From positions 1 to 21,025 of the IMG/VR virus record IMGVR_UViG_3300031785_000072: DNA of 21,025 nucleotides, one strand, 5' to 3'. Position 1 is the first letter of the stretch. Every line of letters begins with the position of its first letter. The DNA is from a virus. The notes beneath the pieces were generated by a model. That model did not search any database. It was not told the origin of the DNA and was given only the letters and a program-made list of their open reading frames with translations. Positions 14,197 through 20,675 of the stretch are shown here, one piece after another. Both the position numbers and the translations under genes were made by a program.

Positions 14197-14699
14197 TAAG
14201 CCTCCAATGTAACAGGACCTGCTGAAGCAATCTTGCCACCACCTCTTATTGATCCTACAGTTGCAGTATCTGAAACTGTTATGGTGTAATTATTTGTATC
14301 AACAACACTAGCAATAGTAAAGCCAGATGAATTTTCCATTACTGATTTTGTTATACCATCAAAAGAAACTACGTTCCTAAATCTAACTGTTTCTGATGCA
14401 GATCTACCATGACTTTTTTCTGTTACAGTCACTGTACTACTTCCAGAACTACCTGTTTTAAATGGATCAAGCTCTAACAAAACTTCAATAGCTGGTTCTG
14501 TTCTTTCTGGTCTTGCGTCACGTAAAGCCTCTGCATCTGCTTTTTTTGGTCTAGGATCAAGTTGTGGATGTTTTTCTTCATATTCATCTTTACCAACAAG
14601 CAAACCATTCCATTCTTTTCGTGTATCTTTGGTACGATACCTAAAACCAGAACGATCTGAAATTACATAAGCATCACTTCCATTTGCATACTTTGGCAT
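14196..14699 (-). CDS. Neck/virion protein with nozzle-type beta module
   Basis: A 167-residue two-part protein. Residues 9-50 follow the pattern DAYVISDRSGFRYRTKDTRK then EWNGLLVGKDEYEEKHPQ. Related phage proteins, as I recall them, often have Cys at the turn positions (ICDRCGF...VC..C), forming a zinc ribbon. This copy has no Cys anywhere, so that fold must be stabilised differently. A charged linker (ADAEALRDARPERTEP) leads to a beta module at 84-155: SSTVTVTEKSHGRSASETVR ... FTIASVVDTNNYTITVSDTA. The same module is inserted in the nozzle-like protein at 1149-3269. Both junctions of this gene are one-base TAATG overlaps, with the adaptor genes on either side. It is probably a structural neck component. 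Confidence 0.7.
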   Translation of the reverse strand: MPKYANGSDAYVISDRSGFRYRTKDTRKEWNGLLVGKDEYEEKHPQLDPRPKKADAEALRDARPERTEPAIEVLLELDPFKTGSSGSSTVTVTEKSHGRSASETVRFRNVVSFDGITKSVMENSSGFTIASVVDTNNYTITVSDTATVGSIRGGGKIASAGPVTLEA

Positions 14700-15367
14700 T
14701 ATCCAACCTTATAATAAGATAAACTAGGAGTTATAGTAAAAGATGATCTATCTCTATCTTCTGCCATAGCTCTATCAAATTCTTCTTCATAAGACGCTTT
14801 TAACAATTGTATTCTTTCAGGTGCTTTTTTAAGGGATATGTAATAAGCTAAACCCGCAGCTAAACAAGGATAAAACCTAAAAGGCACCTCTAAAGTATTT
14901 TGCATGGTGTCAGCATCTTGTATTCTTGTTAAAGCATCATAGTGTATAACATCTGTACTATTCTCTGGAGCCGGCCATATTTTTAAATTAGGTGTGATTT
15001 GTCTATCTAAAAAATACTGTGTCGGTCTTCCTGTCGTTGTTTTTGTTGGTATAGATAAATAAGTATCACGACTTATACGTGACATATTAAAATCTGTACC
15101 ACTTCTTCTTACAACAACAGAAAGTATATCAATTACATCTGTGCCTAAACTGTAATCTACATCATCTGCTGTAAGTGCTTGAGTTCTTTGAACAATTGTC
15201 CATTGATTTAGTCCACGATTAGCCCACTCAGCTAACATTAAATTAAGTGATCTTTTTGCTGTTTTAAGATCGTAACCTGTTCGTATTTCTAAACCACATC
15301 TTTCATATGCTTCTTCTATATAATCATCAACTGCTAATTCAAAATCGGTAGAGCTTGATGTTGTCAT
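14699..15367 (-). CDS. P22 gp4-like head-tail connector / tail accessory factor
   Basis: A 222-residue protein with the features of a short-tailed phage connector: an acidic helical start (DDYIEEAYERCGLEI, 13-27), then TAKRSLNLMLAEWANRGLNQ (35-54), WTIVQRTQALTADDVDYSLG (55-74), a VIDILSVVVRR strand and PTQYFLDRQITPNLKIWPAP (114-133). The C-terminus has FYPCLAAGLAYYISLKKAPE and a charged helix. The sequence order (A..ll..iL..wa..G..lwt.....lt....y.Lp..v.dil.v..R......RP..y...r...P.i.lwPaP) matches P22 gp4-type accessory factors, which bind below the portal and hold the DNA in. It has an SD (AGGT) seven bases upstream. A second adaptor-like protein at 13342-14196 means the neck may have two ring proteins. 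Confidence 0.78.
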   Translation of the reverse strand: MTTSSSTDFELAVDDYIEEAYERCGLEIRTGYDLKTAKRSLNLMLAEWANRGLNQWTIVQRTQALTADDVDYSLGTDVIDILSVVVRRSGTDFNMSRISRDTYLSIPTKTTTGRPTQYFLDRQITPNLKIWPAPENSTDVIHYDALTRIQDADTMQNTLEVPFRFYPCLAAGLAYYISLKKAPERIQLLKASYEEEFDRAMAEDRDRSSFTITPSLSYYKVG

Positions 15368-15374
15368 ATTTACC

Positions 15375-15560
15375 TCAAATCGTTTGCGATACGAAAATTA
15401 AAACTAATGAACATAATTGGGCGATAGCTAATACAACTATCGCCCATATTTTTTGATTTAAAGATTTAATGTCCTCACGTAAATGAGTAAGATGATTATT
15501 CTCAATAGTATCTAATCTTTGATTAATAACCTTTATATCACCTTGTAATTTTGTAGACAT
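15375..15560 (-). CDS. XhlA-like coiled-coil membrane protein (61 aa)
   Basis: A 61-residue protein: residues ~5-37 form a coiled coil (KLQGDIKVINQRLDTIENNH, then LTHLREDIKSLNQKIW), followed by one hydrophobic segment (AIVVLAIAQLCSLVLIFVSQ, 40-59) at the C-terminus. This is the layout of the XhlA haemolysin/holin-associated family (D-k-l..r...iE..h..hi..di..l..k-W-TM). In other phages such proteins take part in lysis or sit in the membrane. Here it is placed among neck genes, away from any endolysin, so a role in lysis timing is inferred only by family. It overlaps the upstream gene by one base (TAATG). A perfect 9-base inverted repeat lies inside its coding sequence at 15419-15445. Confidence 0.7.
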   Translation of the reverse strand: MSTKLQGDIKVINQRLDTIENNHLTHLREDIKSLNQKIWAIVVLAIAQLCSLVLIFVSQTI

Positions 15561-15961
15561 TAATAACCTTTTCTTACTTGCATAATAATTGTGTAAGTAT
15601 CTGCACTAGAGTGTCCAACAGTAGTAAATTTTATATCACCTGTTTTACCACTACCAGAATTGTTCGGAATACCACCAAAAGATGTATAATCGTGATAACC
15701 AGATTGGTTTTCTCCTAGTTGTATTGCCAATACATCAGATGAAGCATCAAAAAGAATACTAACTTTCATACCTGTACACTGCCACCATATTTTTTCTATA
15801 GTTGCATCTGTACAAGCACGTCCACTTGCATCACCTCCTAAAGCACTTACATCAACTTTTGTAACGGCACTTTCACCTGTGCCGTCACTTATGTTAGTAA
15901 ATTTTAAAACAGCCGTCTTTAAGCCATCTTGTATGGTTTGACTTGCAACTGTATCAGCCAT
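15560..15961 (-). CDS. Beta-rich virion protein (133 aa)
   Basis: A 133-residue protein with a beta-sandwich look: AVLKFTNISDGTGESAVTKV (17-36), then DVSALGGDASGRACTDATIE, KIWWQCTGMKVSILFDASSD, and GGIPNNSGSGKTGDIKFTTV before the end. The pattern (v.k..d.S.l.......i..i.W...g..v.i.fDAt.d.....l..n..G..D...fGGi.n......GDi.fTt...) is, from memory, a common virion structural protein of marine phages. It has a strong SD (GGAGGGTAAC before ATG). It is the second gene after the terminator gap and its stop overlaps the XhlA-like gene by one base. No catalytic motif is visible. It probably sits in the neck or head surface. Confidence 0.78.
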   Translation of the reverse strand: MADTVASQTIQDGLKTAVLKFTNISDGTGESAVTKVDVSALGGDASGRACTDATIEKIWWQCTGMKVSILFDASSDVLAIQLGENQSGYHDYTSFGGIPNNSGSGKTGDIKFTTVGHSSADTYTIIMQVRKGY

Positions 15962-15970
15962 GTTACCCTC

Positions 15971-16591
15971 CTAAAATACAGAGTATTCTAATTCAACTGT
16001 AAATCTTCCAGCAGTTACATCAGCATTGACTGTGGTTGTTGCTCTAGCATATAAATGAACATTGGCAACTGCGGCAGTTACGTTTGGAACAAATATATGA
16101 TAGTTACCAGCAGTATCATTAAAATTAACGTCTATTTCAGTGATAGATTGTGTAGCACTTAATTGTTCGTTAAATGATGTTACTCCAGCACCTACTATTT
16201 CTGTACCACTTACGGCTGCGTTTGTGGCAGTACCACTTGTAGAACTCAATGCTAAGTTACCAGCTAATGTTTGTCCAGCAGCAGTTGTGATACCAATTAA
16301 AGCCTTATGAATAAAAATTTTAGATGGTGTAACTAAATCATCAGGAGCATCTACATTTAATGTTCCTAATTCCACTAAACAATCTCCATCTGCATAAGCA
16401 GTTGAAGCAGCGTCTGTCGATGCTAAAGTACCAGCAAAAGATTGAATCTTTCTTGTACCCATAGAAATTAACTGTCCAGTTGAATTAACTGAAAAACCAG
16501 TTTCTGTAATAGCACCAGTAGTTGAGCTTTCATTTATTACTTTAAAACCACTCTTTGATCGAATGGTACTCGAAAAAGTTGTATTAGCCAT
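15971..16591 (-). CDS. Virion structural protein (206 aa), unknown role
   Basis: A 206-residue protein, rich in Ala, Thr and Val, beginning MANTTFSSTIRSKSGFKVIN (1-20). It has a segment TGFSVNSTGQLISMGTRKIQ, then LVELGTLNVDAPDDLVTPSK (about 72-91), and a C-terminal beta half: TEIDVNFNDTAGNYHIFVPN, AAVANVHLYARATTTVNADV, TAGRFTVELEYSV. The Phe-Ser-Ser-Thr-Ile-Arg-Ser start and the beta ending recur in uncultured marine phage genomes as conserved structural proteins. I do not know a resolved function. It is the first gene after the terminator and follows the 113-base non-coding gap. An AAGGAG SD lies 6 bases before the ATG. A virion surface role is inferred from composition and place. Confidence 0.75.
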   Translation of the reverse strand: MANTTFSSTIRSKSGFKVINESSTTGAITETGFSVNSTGQLISMGTRKIQSFAGTLASTDAASTAYADGDCLVELGTLNVDAPDDLVTPSKIFIHKALIGITTAAGQTLAGNLALSSTSGTATNAAVSGTEIVGAGVTSFNEQLSATQSITEIDVNFNDTAGNYHIFVPNVTAAVANVHLYARATTTVNADVTAGRFTVELEYSVF

Positions 16592-16655
16592 ATTAATCTC
16601 CTTGTCTCGGCTATTGTCGAACTAAGTTGTTCGTCAAGGTTTTTTTTAAAGATAT
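16592..16655 (-). promoter_or_regulatory. Possible promoter region for the neck/tail genes
   Basis: The gap between the capsid terminator and the next gene holds, on the minus strand, a TTGACG hexamer (16637-16632), close to the -35 consensus. About 16 bases later comes AATAGC (16615-16610), a weak -10 candidate with three of six matches. A 5-base inverted repeat CGAAC-TAAGTT-GTTCG (16618-16633) lies between and could be an operator or chance. A start of transcription here would re-initiate expression after the terminator. Evidence is only the hexamer and the position. Confidence 0.25.
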
Positions 16656-16686
16656 AAAAAAAAAGGCGACTTGTAAAGTCGCCTTT
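16656..16686 (-). terminator. Intrinsic terminator after the major capsid gene
   Basis: A perfect 11-base inverted repeat (AAAGGCGACTT at 16662-16672 and its complement at 16676-16686) with a 3-base loop. On the minus strand it is followed by a run of nine T (16664-16656, three of them in the stem). The stem is GC-rich at its centre. It lies 19 bases after the capsid stop, in the only long non-coding gap of the window. It probably ends or attenuates the head transcript. Confidence 0.9.
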
Positions 16687-16704
16687 AACAATTGTTCGGT
16701 TTAT

Positions 16705-17613
16705 TTAAGCACCTGGTGAACCGAATACACATCTTGGATCAGAAAATCCAAATGAATATCTTTCACGAGCTTTAAACCTCATATTGCCAGTTGTGAAGTC
16801 GTCTTCCATTGAAGTAGCAAGAGGTGCTCTTTCAAAATGTATGAAACCTCTTGGTGCATCAGTTTTAATGAAGAACGCATCAGTATCTGTTAAGAAATGG
16901 TTCACTACATAACCTTCTGGTAGCATACCCATGTTCTTAATAGCGTTAACATCATTATCGGAAGTGCTTGGTCTTAGAGTTGACTCTAATAGACGATCAG
17001 CAACAAATTGTAGTTGAGGTGGAATAATAAGTTTCATTCCACGTAGTGCAATGATCATATTTCTCTCATCAACAAATGTTGAGATGTCAATTAAAGCGTT
17101 CTCTAATGAAGTTTCATTTAAATCAGCAGCTGTACTTGGCTCATTTCTAAATGTACCACCTCCACCTAGTGGGTGATCAGTTGCACAAAGCTCCTTACCA
17201 TCACCACCTGTGAATGAACTATCAAACGCATTGTTCAAAGTTGCCGCAGCTTTTACTTGTTTGCTGTGTGCCATAGAACGAGCTAATGCTCTTGTATATC
17301 TTGCACCTAATCTGTCGTACAAGTTATCTTCCATAGCTTCTTGCGTTAAAGCAAACGCTAATGCAATTGTTTCATGCGTATAACGTGCAGTGTAAACTTC
17401 ATTTGCTGTGTCAAAATTAACCCCAGCACCCTCAGCTTTAGTTGGTGCGTTACCAAAACCTGATAACATCACTTCTTCTTCAAATGCTCTGTCAGAAGAT
17501 TCTGTGTCGTAGATTTCTGCGTGTTCTGCATCATATCTATCATACTCCATGCCAAACAATGCGTTTAGACCTGGTTCTAGCTCTTTCGCTAGTTGTGCTC
17601 TACTTATCGCCAT
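16705..17613 (-). CDS. Major capsid protein (Mu gpT-like, HK97 fold)
   Basis: A 302-residue protein with the signature of Mu gpT-type major heads: YDRYDAEHAEIYDTESSDRA (24-43), FEEEVMLSGFGNAP, TKAEGAGVNFDTANEVYTAR (58-77), then LAFALTQEAMEDNLYDRLGA, RYTRALARSMAHSKQVKAAA (104-123), LNNAFDSSFTGGDGKELCAT and DHPLGGGGTFRN (146-157). The C-terminal part has LRGMKLIIPPQLQFVADRLL and FKARERYSFGFSDPRCVFGS. This family builds the icosahedral shell with an HK97 fold; 302 residues is in its usual range. The start has a perfect SD (AGGAGGT, 17625-17619) five bases before ATG, the strongest in the window, fitting high expression. An intrinsic terminator follows the stop. No large N-terminal delta domain is seen, so a separate scaffold is expected, and one lies upstream. 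Confidence 0.93.
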   Translation of the reverse strand: MAISRAQLAKELEPGLNALFGMEYDRYDAEHAEIYDTESSDRAFEEEVMLSGFGNAPTKAEGAGVNFDTANEVYTARYTHETIALAFALTQEAMEDNLYDRLGARYTRALARSMAHSKQVKAAATLNNAFDSSFTGGDGKELCATDHPLGGGGTFRNEPSTAADLNETSLENALIDISTFVDERNMIIALRGMKLIIPPQLQFVADRLLESTLRPSTSDNDVNAIKNMGMLPEGYVVNHFLTDTDAFFIKTDAPRGFIHFERAPLATSMEDDFTTGNMRFKARERYSFGFSDPRCVFGSPGA

Positions 17614-17623
17614 TATCTACCTC

Positions 17624-18208
17624 CTACGCTAAGCCTGCACCTTTTTGACCAAAAATAGAATTTTGGATCACAACGTGCACATTGGTTGCATCTGACGAAA
17701 CATCAGAATTTTCAGGGTCTTGCGAAATGTCAATACATTTTAAAGGTAAACCAGCAGTTGTAGCACCAGTTGCTACGTCTAGCTCAGCACCAGAAATACC
17801 AGTGGTGGTACTACCAGAGCTTGTGTAAACAATATCAAAGTTACCAAATAAATCTGCAACTGGAAAAGCTGCATTGCATTGAATTTCATAGATAACATTT
17901 GGGTCATCTATGATAAAAGCAATAATGTCAGAAGCATTAGTGCTTGCAGGATAGAAATTACTAAATTTCTGCTCCTTAGTTGTTGGGTCAGTATACTGAA
18001 CACCATTGAATACACCTACAATAGGAACTGTACCACCATCAGCGTGTACTTCTACAGTACCACCAGTAACTTGAGCTACCATGTCACCTTGAAAGATTGA
18101 TGTTCCATAATTTGCGGCGATTCTATATCGGCTTTGTCCACCAGTGAAAGGCATACCACCTATTCTACCTACAGGACGCATACCAAAAGCGGCATCTTGA
18201 TTTGCCAT
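17624..18208 (-). CDS. Probable capsid decoration / head stabilisation protein
   Basis: A 194-residue Gly- and Thr-rich beta protein starting MANQDAAFGMRPVGRIGGMP, then FTGGQSRYRIAANYGTSIFQ, GDMVAQVTGGTVEVHADGGT (41-60) and VPIVGVFNGVQYTDPTTKEQ, and ending NVHVVIQNSIFGQKGAGLA. The order (aaFGlrPv...GG.....g...y.ia..y.t.if.GD.V......g.i........ivGVf.Gv.Y.d) matches a head protein found beside gpT-like capsids in many marine phages. It is presumed to decorate or stabilise the shell. It ends 10 bases before the capsid start, and its last codons hold the capsid SD. An SD (AAGGAGAT) precedes its own start. No catalytic residues are visible. Confidence 0.8.
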   Translation of the reverse strand: MANQDAAFGMRPVGRIGGMPFTGGQSRYRIAANYGTSIFQGDMVAQVTGGTVEVHADGGTVPIVGVFNGVQYTDPTTKEQKFSNFYPASTNASDIIAFIIDDPNVIYEIQCNAAFPVADLFGNFDIVYTSSGSTTTGISGAELDVATGATTAGLPLKCIDISQDPENSDVSSDATNVHVVIQNSIFGQKGAGLA

Positions 18209-18223
18209 AATTAGATCTCCTTA

Positions 18224-18694
18224 TTAATCATCATTTAAATTTCGGTTATTCCCAAAGGAAACATTGCTGTTTCTTTGAGGTTTTAATTTTGGCATGACAG
18301 GATTATTCTCTCTCATCCAATCACGATCCACAGCATCCATTTGTGTCTGTGTTTTATCTTCAAAATATTTCTTACGTTGCTCCACAATTTCTTCTGGAAC
18401 TCTCGCAAGTAATAATCCACCAGTGCCTATAACCCCAGCGTTTTTACCTTCGTCAATAACAGGAGCATCAAAATCTGGATAATCTTCTGCCTTAACAAGT
18501 TCATAACCTTCACGTCTTCTTTTGTGAATATTGTTTTTATCGTCATACTCCATGACGGATTCTCTTATCCACCTATGTTTATATCCTATAGGTGCTTCAG
18601 GAGCGTCTAATGCAGACGGTGGCTTCCAATCGTTTCTTCGCTCTGTTTTTTCACGAGATTGCGAATCTCGACTTTTTCTATCAATTTCAGCCAT
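18224..18694 (-). CDS. Conserved head-region protein (156 aa)
   Basis: A 156-residue highly charged protein. The N-terminal 25 residues are basic and polar (MAEIDRKSRDSQSREKTERR). The core (35-130) is a pattern common between scaffold and capsid genes of marine phages: PIGYKHRWIRESVMEYDDKN, NIHKRRREGYELVKAEDYPD, then GGLLLARVPEEIVEQRKKYF (92-111). QTQMDAVDRDWMRENNPVMP (116-135) follows, and near the end comes NVSFG. Its function is unknown to me; the place suggests a head-assembly or packaged component. There is no membrane segment or Cys. The start overlaps the scaffold stop by one base (TAATG), so the two are probably translated as a pair. Confidence 0.8.
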   Translation of the reverse strand: MAEIDRKSRDSQSREKTERRNDWKPPSALDAPEAPIGYKHRWIRESVMEYDDKNNIHKRRREGYELVKAEDYPDFDAPVIDEGKNAGVIGTGGLLLARVPEEIVEQRKKYFEDKTQTQMDAVDRDWMRENNPVMPKLKPQRNSNVSFGNNRNLNDD

Positions 18695-19611
18695 TATGTT
18701 CTCCTTGATTCTATTTTAGCAACTTCCTTTGCATATCTCTCAAGAGGTATGTTCATTTTTTTAGCGAAAGCTACTTGACCCGGTGATAATTCAACCGTCT
18801 TTTTTCGCCCTGATTTTACTGACCGTCCATTGGACGTTGCAGGAGCAACAGCTTGGGCGTTTTGCCGTTTATCCTGAAACTTGTTTGGAAAACTATCTCT
18901 CATACGCTTATCTATTTCAGCGTAATATTCATCAGATGTTGGATCATAACCTTCTGAACCAACTAATTGTTGATGTAATCCTTGAGCTGCACCTGTCATA
19001 ACCATGTCTGATCCAAACCAAGTATTTGATTTCATCCATGTTTGTAATTTAGGATCAAGGTCTTCTACTTTAGGTGCTTGTTGTCTTTGAGATGTTTGTT
19101 CTGGTTGTGGTTGTTGAACCTCTTGTTCTGCTCTGGCTTTTTGTATTCTTAGTCTTTCTTTTTCAATAGCTAATTTTGCCATGACATCTTGAGCTTCTGC
19201 CATCTTTTCAGAATCACCAGCTTCATAAGCTTCTTTAAACAGTTTTTTAGCTTGATCAGTTTGAGTTTCTACACGAGTACCGTATTCAGTAATATAACCT
19301 TTATCTAAATTAGATAGCTTTTGTTTTAACTCTTCGTTTTCTTTTTTCTGCTGTTGTGCAAACTGCATAGCAGCATCAGCTTCTTCTAAAGCTTGTTTTC
19401 TTTTAGCAGTTAACTGATTAATTCGTTTTTTTACATTTTCGCTATAATCTTCTAATTCATCTGACTGTTCTTTTTCTTGAACATTTGTTCGGGTTTCTTC
19501 TTTTTCAGGAACAGTTGGTATTTCAGATGTAGTTGTTTGATTATTTGTTTCTTCAACATCAATAGCGACAACTTCATTTTCTTCTACAGCGTTTTGATTT
19601 TCTACATTCAT
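18694..19611 (-). CDS. Scaffolding-like head assembly protein
   Basis: A 305-residue acidic protein. The first ~55 residues are Glu/Thr/Asn-rich and disordered (MNVENQNAVEENEVVAIDVE). Then a long coiled coil follows (KKRINQLTAKRKQALEEADA, AMQFAQQQKKENEELKQKLS) and helices rich in Glu, Ala and Gln to about residue 175. The C-terminus is a compact basic part, KKTVELSPGQVAFAKKMNIP then LERYAKEVAKI. Acidic coiled-coil proteins with an LtpeQv..Ak.lgi....YAk end sit directly upstream of capsid genes and serve as internal scaffolds. An upstream in-frame TTG at 19623 is rejected, because the ATG at 19611 has GGAG seven bases before it and the TTG itself lies in that SD. No protease motif is seen. Confidence 0.82.
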   Translation of the reverse strand: MNVENQNAVEENEVVAIDVEETNNQTTTSEIPTVPEKEETRTNVQEKEQSDELEDYSENVKKRINQLTAKRKQALEEADAAMQFAQQQKKENEELKQKLSNLDKGYITEYGTRVETQTDQAKKLFKEAYEAGDSEKMAEAQDVMAKLAIEKERLRIQKARAEQEVQQPQPEQTSQRQQAPKVEDLDPKLQTWMKSNTWFGSDMVMTGAAQGLHQQLVGSEGYDPTSDEYYAEIDKRMRDSFPNKFQDKRQNAQAVAPATSNGRSVKSGRKKTVELSPGQVAFAKKMNIPLERYAKEVAKIESRRT

Positions 19612-19628
19612 ATTATTCTCCAATTTCT

Positions 19629-20111
19629 TTATACATAGGAAATATCACTAGGGTCAAGTATTGTTGCGATAATATTGTCATCATTTATCAATCTTACCTC
19701 TAAATTCTCAACTTTAAAGCGATTTCCTGCATATCTTCCCATAAGTATCCAACTTTTTTCAGAACACCAAGCACCTGTTGGGAATTTCCCAGTATCAGAG
19801 TAGGCATCCGGCCCAAGTTTTACGACATAACCAGCGACAGTCGCAAAGCTTTCACGATCTCGTGTCGCATCAGGTATGAACACACCTCCCTTTGTTTGTG
19901 ACTTCATATAGTAAGGTATAACAAGAACTCTATATCCTACTGGTTGAGGAAGTCTTTCCAAAGCAGAAGGTTCTAGTTTGGAAGGGTCTTTAGAATTTGG
20001 ATTATCTTCTAATTTAGGAAAACCTTTTTTAACTGCATCAGGTATTTCCATACTTGCTTCTTTTTTACGTGCATTAGCAAATCTCTCTGGCACGAATAGT
20101 TTTTTAGCCAT
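19629..20111 (-). CDS. groES: Viral GroES/Cpn10 co-chaperonin
   Basis: A 160-residue protein whose residues ~53-157 form a Cpn10 domain: PQPVGYRVLVIPYYMKSQ (55-72), then GGVFIPDATRDRES (75-88). The second segment is the mobile loop, in which V77-F78-I79 stands at the place of the GroES IVL tripeptide that docks on GroEL. ATVAGYVVKLGPDAYSDTGK (90-109) corresponds to the GroES barrel strand and the G.G..l..G turn. WILMGRYAGNRFKVENLEVR fits the conserved f..y.G..vk.d..ey, and IIATILDPSDI (147-157) fits the final ILAIVE-type strand. About 50 N-terminal residues (basic and Pro/Glu-rich) have no match in the 97-residue cellular GroES. It overlaps the upstream gene by eight bases and stands before scaffold, decoration and capsid genes. 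It probably replaces host GroES on host GroEL to fold head proteins, as T4 gp31 does for gp23. Confidence 0.88.
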   Translation of the reverse strand: MAKKLFVPERFANARKKEASMEIPDAVKKGFPKLEDNPNSKDPSKLEPSALERLPQPVGYRVLVIPYYMKSQTKGGVFIPDATRDRESFATVAGYVVKLGPDAYSDTGKFPTGAWCSEKSWILMGRYAGNRFKVENLEVRLINDDNIIATILDPSDISYV

Positions 20112-20301
20112 CTTCTAGCTCTATTCCTTTCATCGCAGCTTTTATTTCTTCTTCAGCGTAAGTCATGCCACGTATTTGACCTACAATGAACCGATAGTCC
20201 TCTATGGATTCTACCGTACCATTAGAGAGTGTAATCATAAAATCTTGTTTACGCTCTCTTATGTTCTTTAACAAATGTTCAGCTAGTTTTATTCCGTCCA
20301 C
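20104..20301 (-). CDS. Small conserved phage protein (65 aa), GTG start
   Basis: A 65-residue soluble protein, largely helical: KLAEHLLKNIRERKQDFMIT, then SNGTVESIEDYRFIVGQIRG (26-45), and MTYAEEEIKAAMKGIELEDG. The pattern (LA..L...i..r......l..Gtv.s.e.Yr.i.GqirGl......i) recurs in small proteins near portal and head genes of several marine phages, and the family has no known function as far as I know. The best start is GTG at 20301, which gives a 23-base overlap with the upstream gene. The first internal ATG would remove the conserved helix. No metal site or membrane segment is seen. It is followed by the co-chaperonin gene with an eight-base overlap. Confidence 0.75.
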   Translation of the reverse strand: MDGIKLAEHLLKNIRERKQDFMITLSNGTVESIEDYRFIVGQIRGMTYAEEEIKAAMKGIELEDG

Positions 20302-20578
20302 TTTGTTTTCTTATTGCCTCTTTACCTTTTTTAAAAATACTTGCAACTTGAGCTTTACCCATTACTTTTGCTCTTTGCTCTCCAACAGTGAGGATTTGAA
20401 TTTTTCTTGCATATGGTTTATTGATTTTTTTAACCTTTGCAACTGTTGCTCTTGCGTCAGATGGAGTTGCGAATTTGATGCCAACAGTGTCTTTAGGATT
20501 TTCATCCGTGTATAAACGTCTACCACTGCCTTTAGGTTTCTTACCTGTTCCGACTTTTGGGTCTTTTCTTTTTGCCAT
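20279..20578 (-). CDS. Basic phage protein (99 aa), DUF5872-like
   Basis: A 99-residue very basic protein: MAKRKDPKVGTGKKPKGSGR (1-20), RLYTDENPKDTVGIKFATPS (21-40), DARATVAKVKKINKPYARKI (41-60), then QILTVGEQRAKVMGKAQVAS. The opening K(D/P).GTGKKPKGSGRRLYTDENP is a striking conserved block, recalled from small proteins annotated as DUF5872-like. A short helix-containing basic protein of this type may bind nucleic acid or associate with packaged DNA; no motif proves this. The start lies inside the end of the 44-residue gene (38-base overlap), and the end overlaps the 65-residue gene. It sits between a membrane protein and the chaperonin in the head operon. Confidence 0.78.
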   Translation of the reverse strand: MAKRKDPKVGTGKKPKGSGRRLYTDENPKDTVGIKFATPSDARATVAKVKKINKPYARKIQILTVGEQRAKVMGKAQVASIFKKGKEAIRKQSGRNKTS

Positions 20579-20675
20579 TATTAATAATACTTTTTAATGT
20601 TTTTGCTTGTGCAGCGTGTGTTTTAGATGCTTTACTTAAACCTTTAATTACTTTTTTAATTTTTCTAAGTGCCAT
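20541..20675 (-). CDS. Small basic phage peptide (44 aa)
   Basis: A 44-codon frame from ATG 20675 to TAA 20543-20541. The product, MALRKIKKVIKGLSKASKTH then AAQAKTLKSIINNGKKKR and four more residues, is an amphipathic basic helix. Its start shares one base with the stop of the holin-like gene (TAATG), and AAGGT lies at SD distance. Its end overlaps the next gene by 38 bases, so the final basic tail is written in the same bases as that gene's start in another frame. Small basic peptides of the form KKI.KVIKGL.KASK.HA.QAK.L... occur, from memory, at this place in marine podovirus-like genomes. The function is unknown; DNA binding or membrane interaction is possible. Confidence 0.7.
   Translation of the reverse strand: MALRKIKKVIKGLSKASKTHAAQAKTLKSIINNGKKKRPKSRNR

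Noticed and set aside
18654-18670. 7-base inverted repeat CGAGATT-GCG-AATCTCG
   Set aside because: Stems of this length with small loops are expected several times in 21 kb. It lies in a coding sequence and lacks a full T-run.
19612-19623. TTG start for the scaffold-like gene
   Set aside because: The TTG belongs to the TTGGAG that serves as SD for the ATG at 19611.
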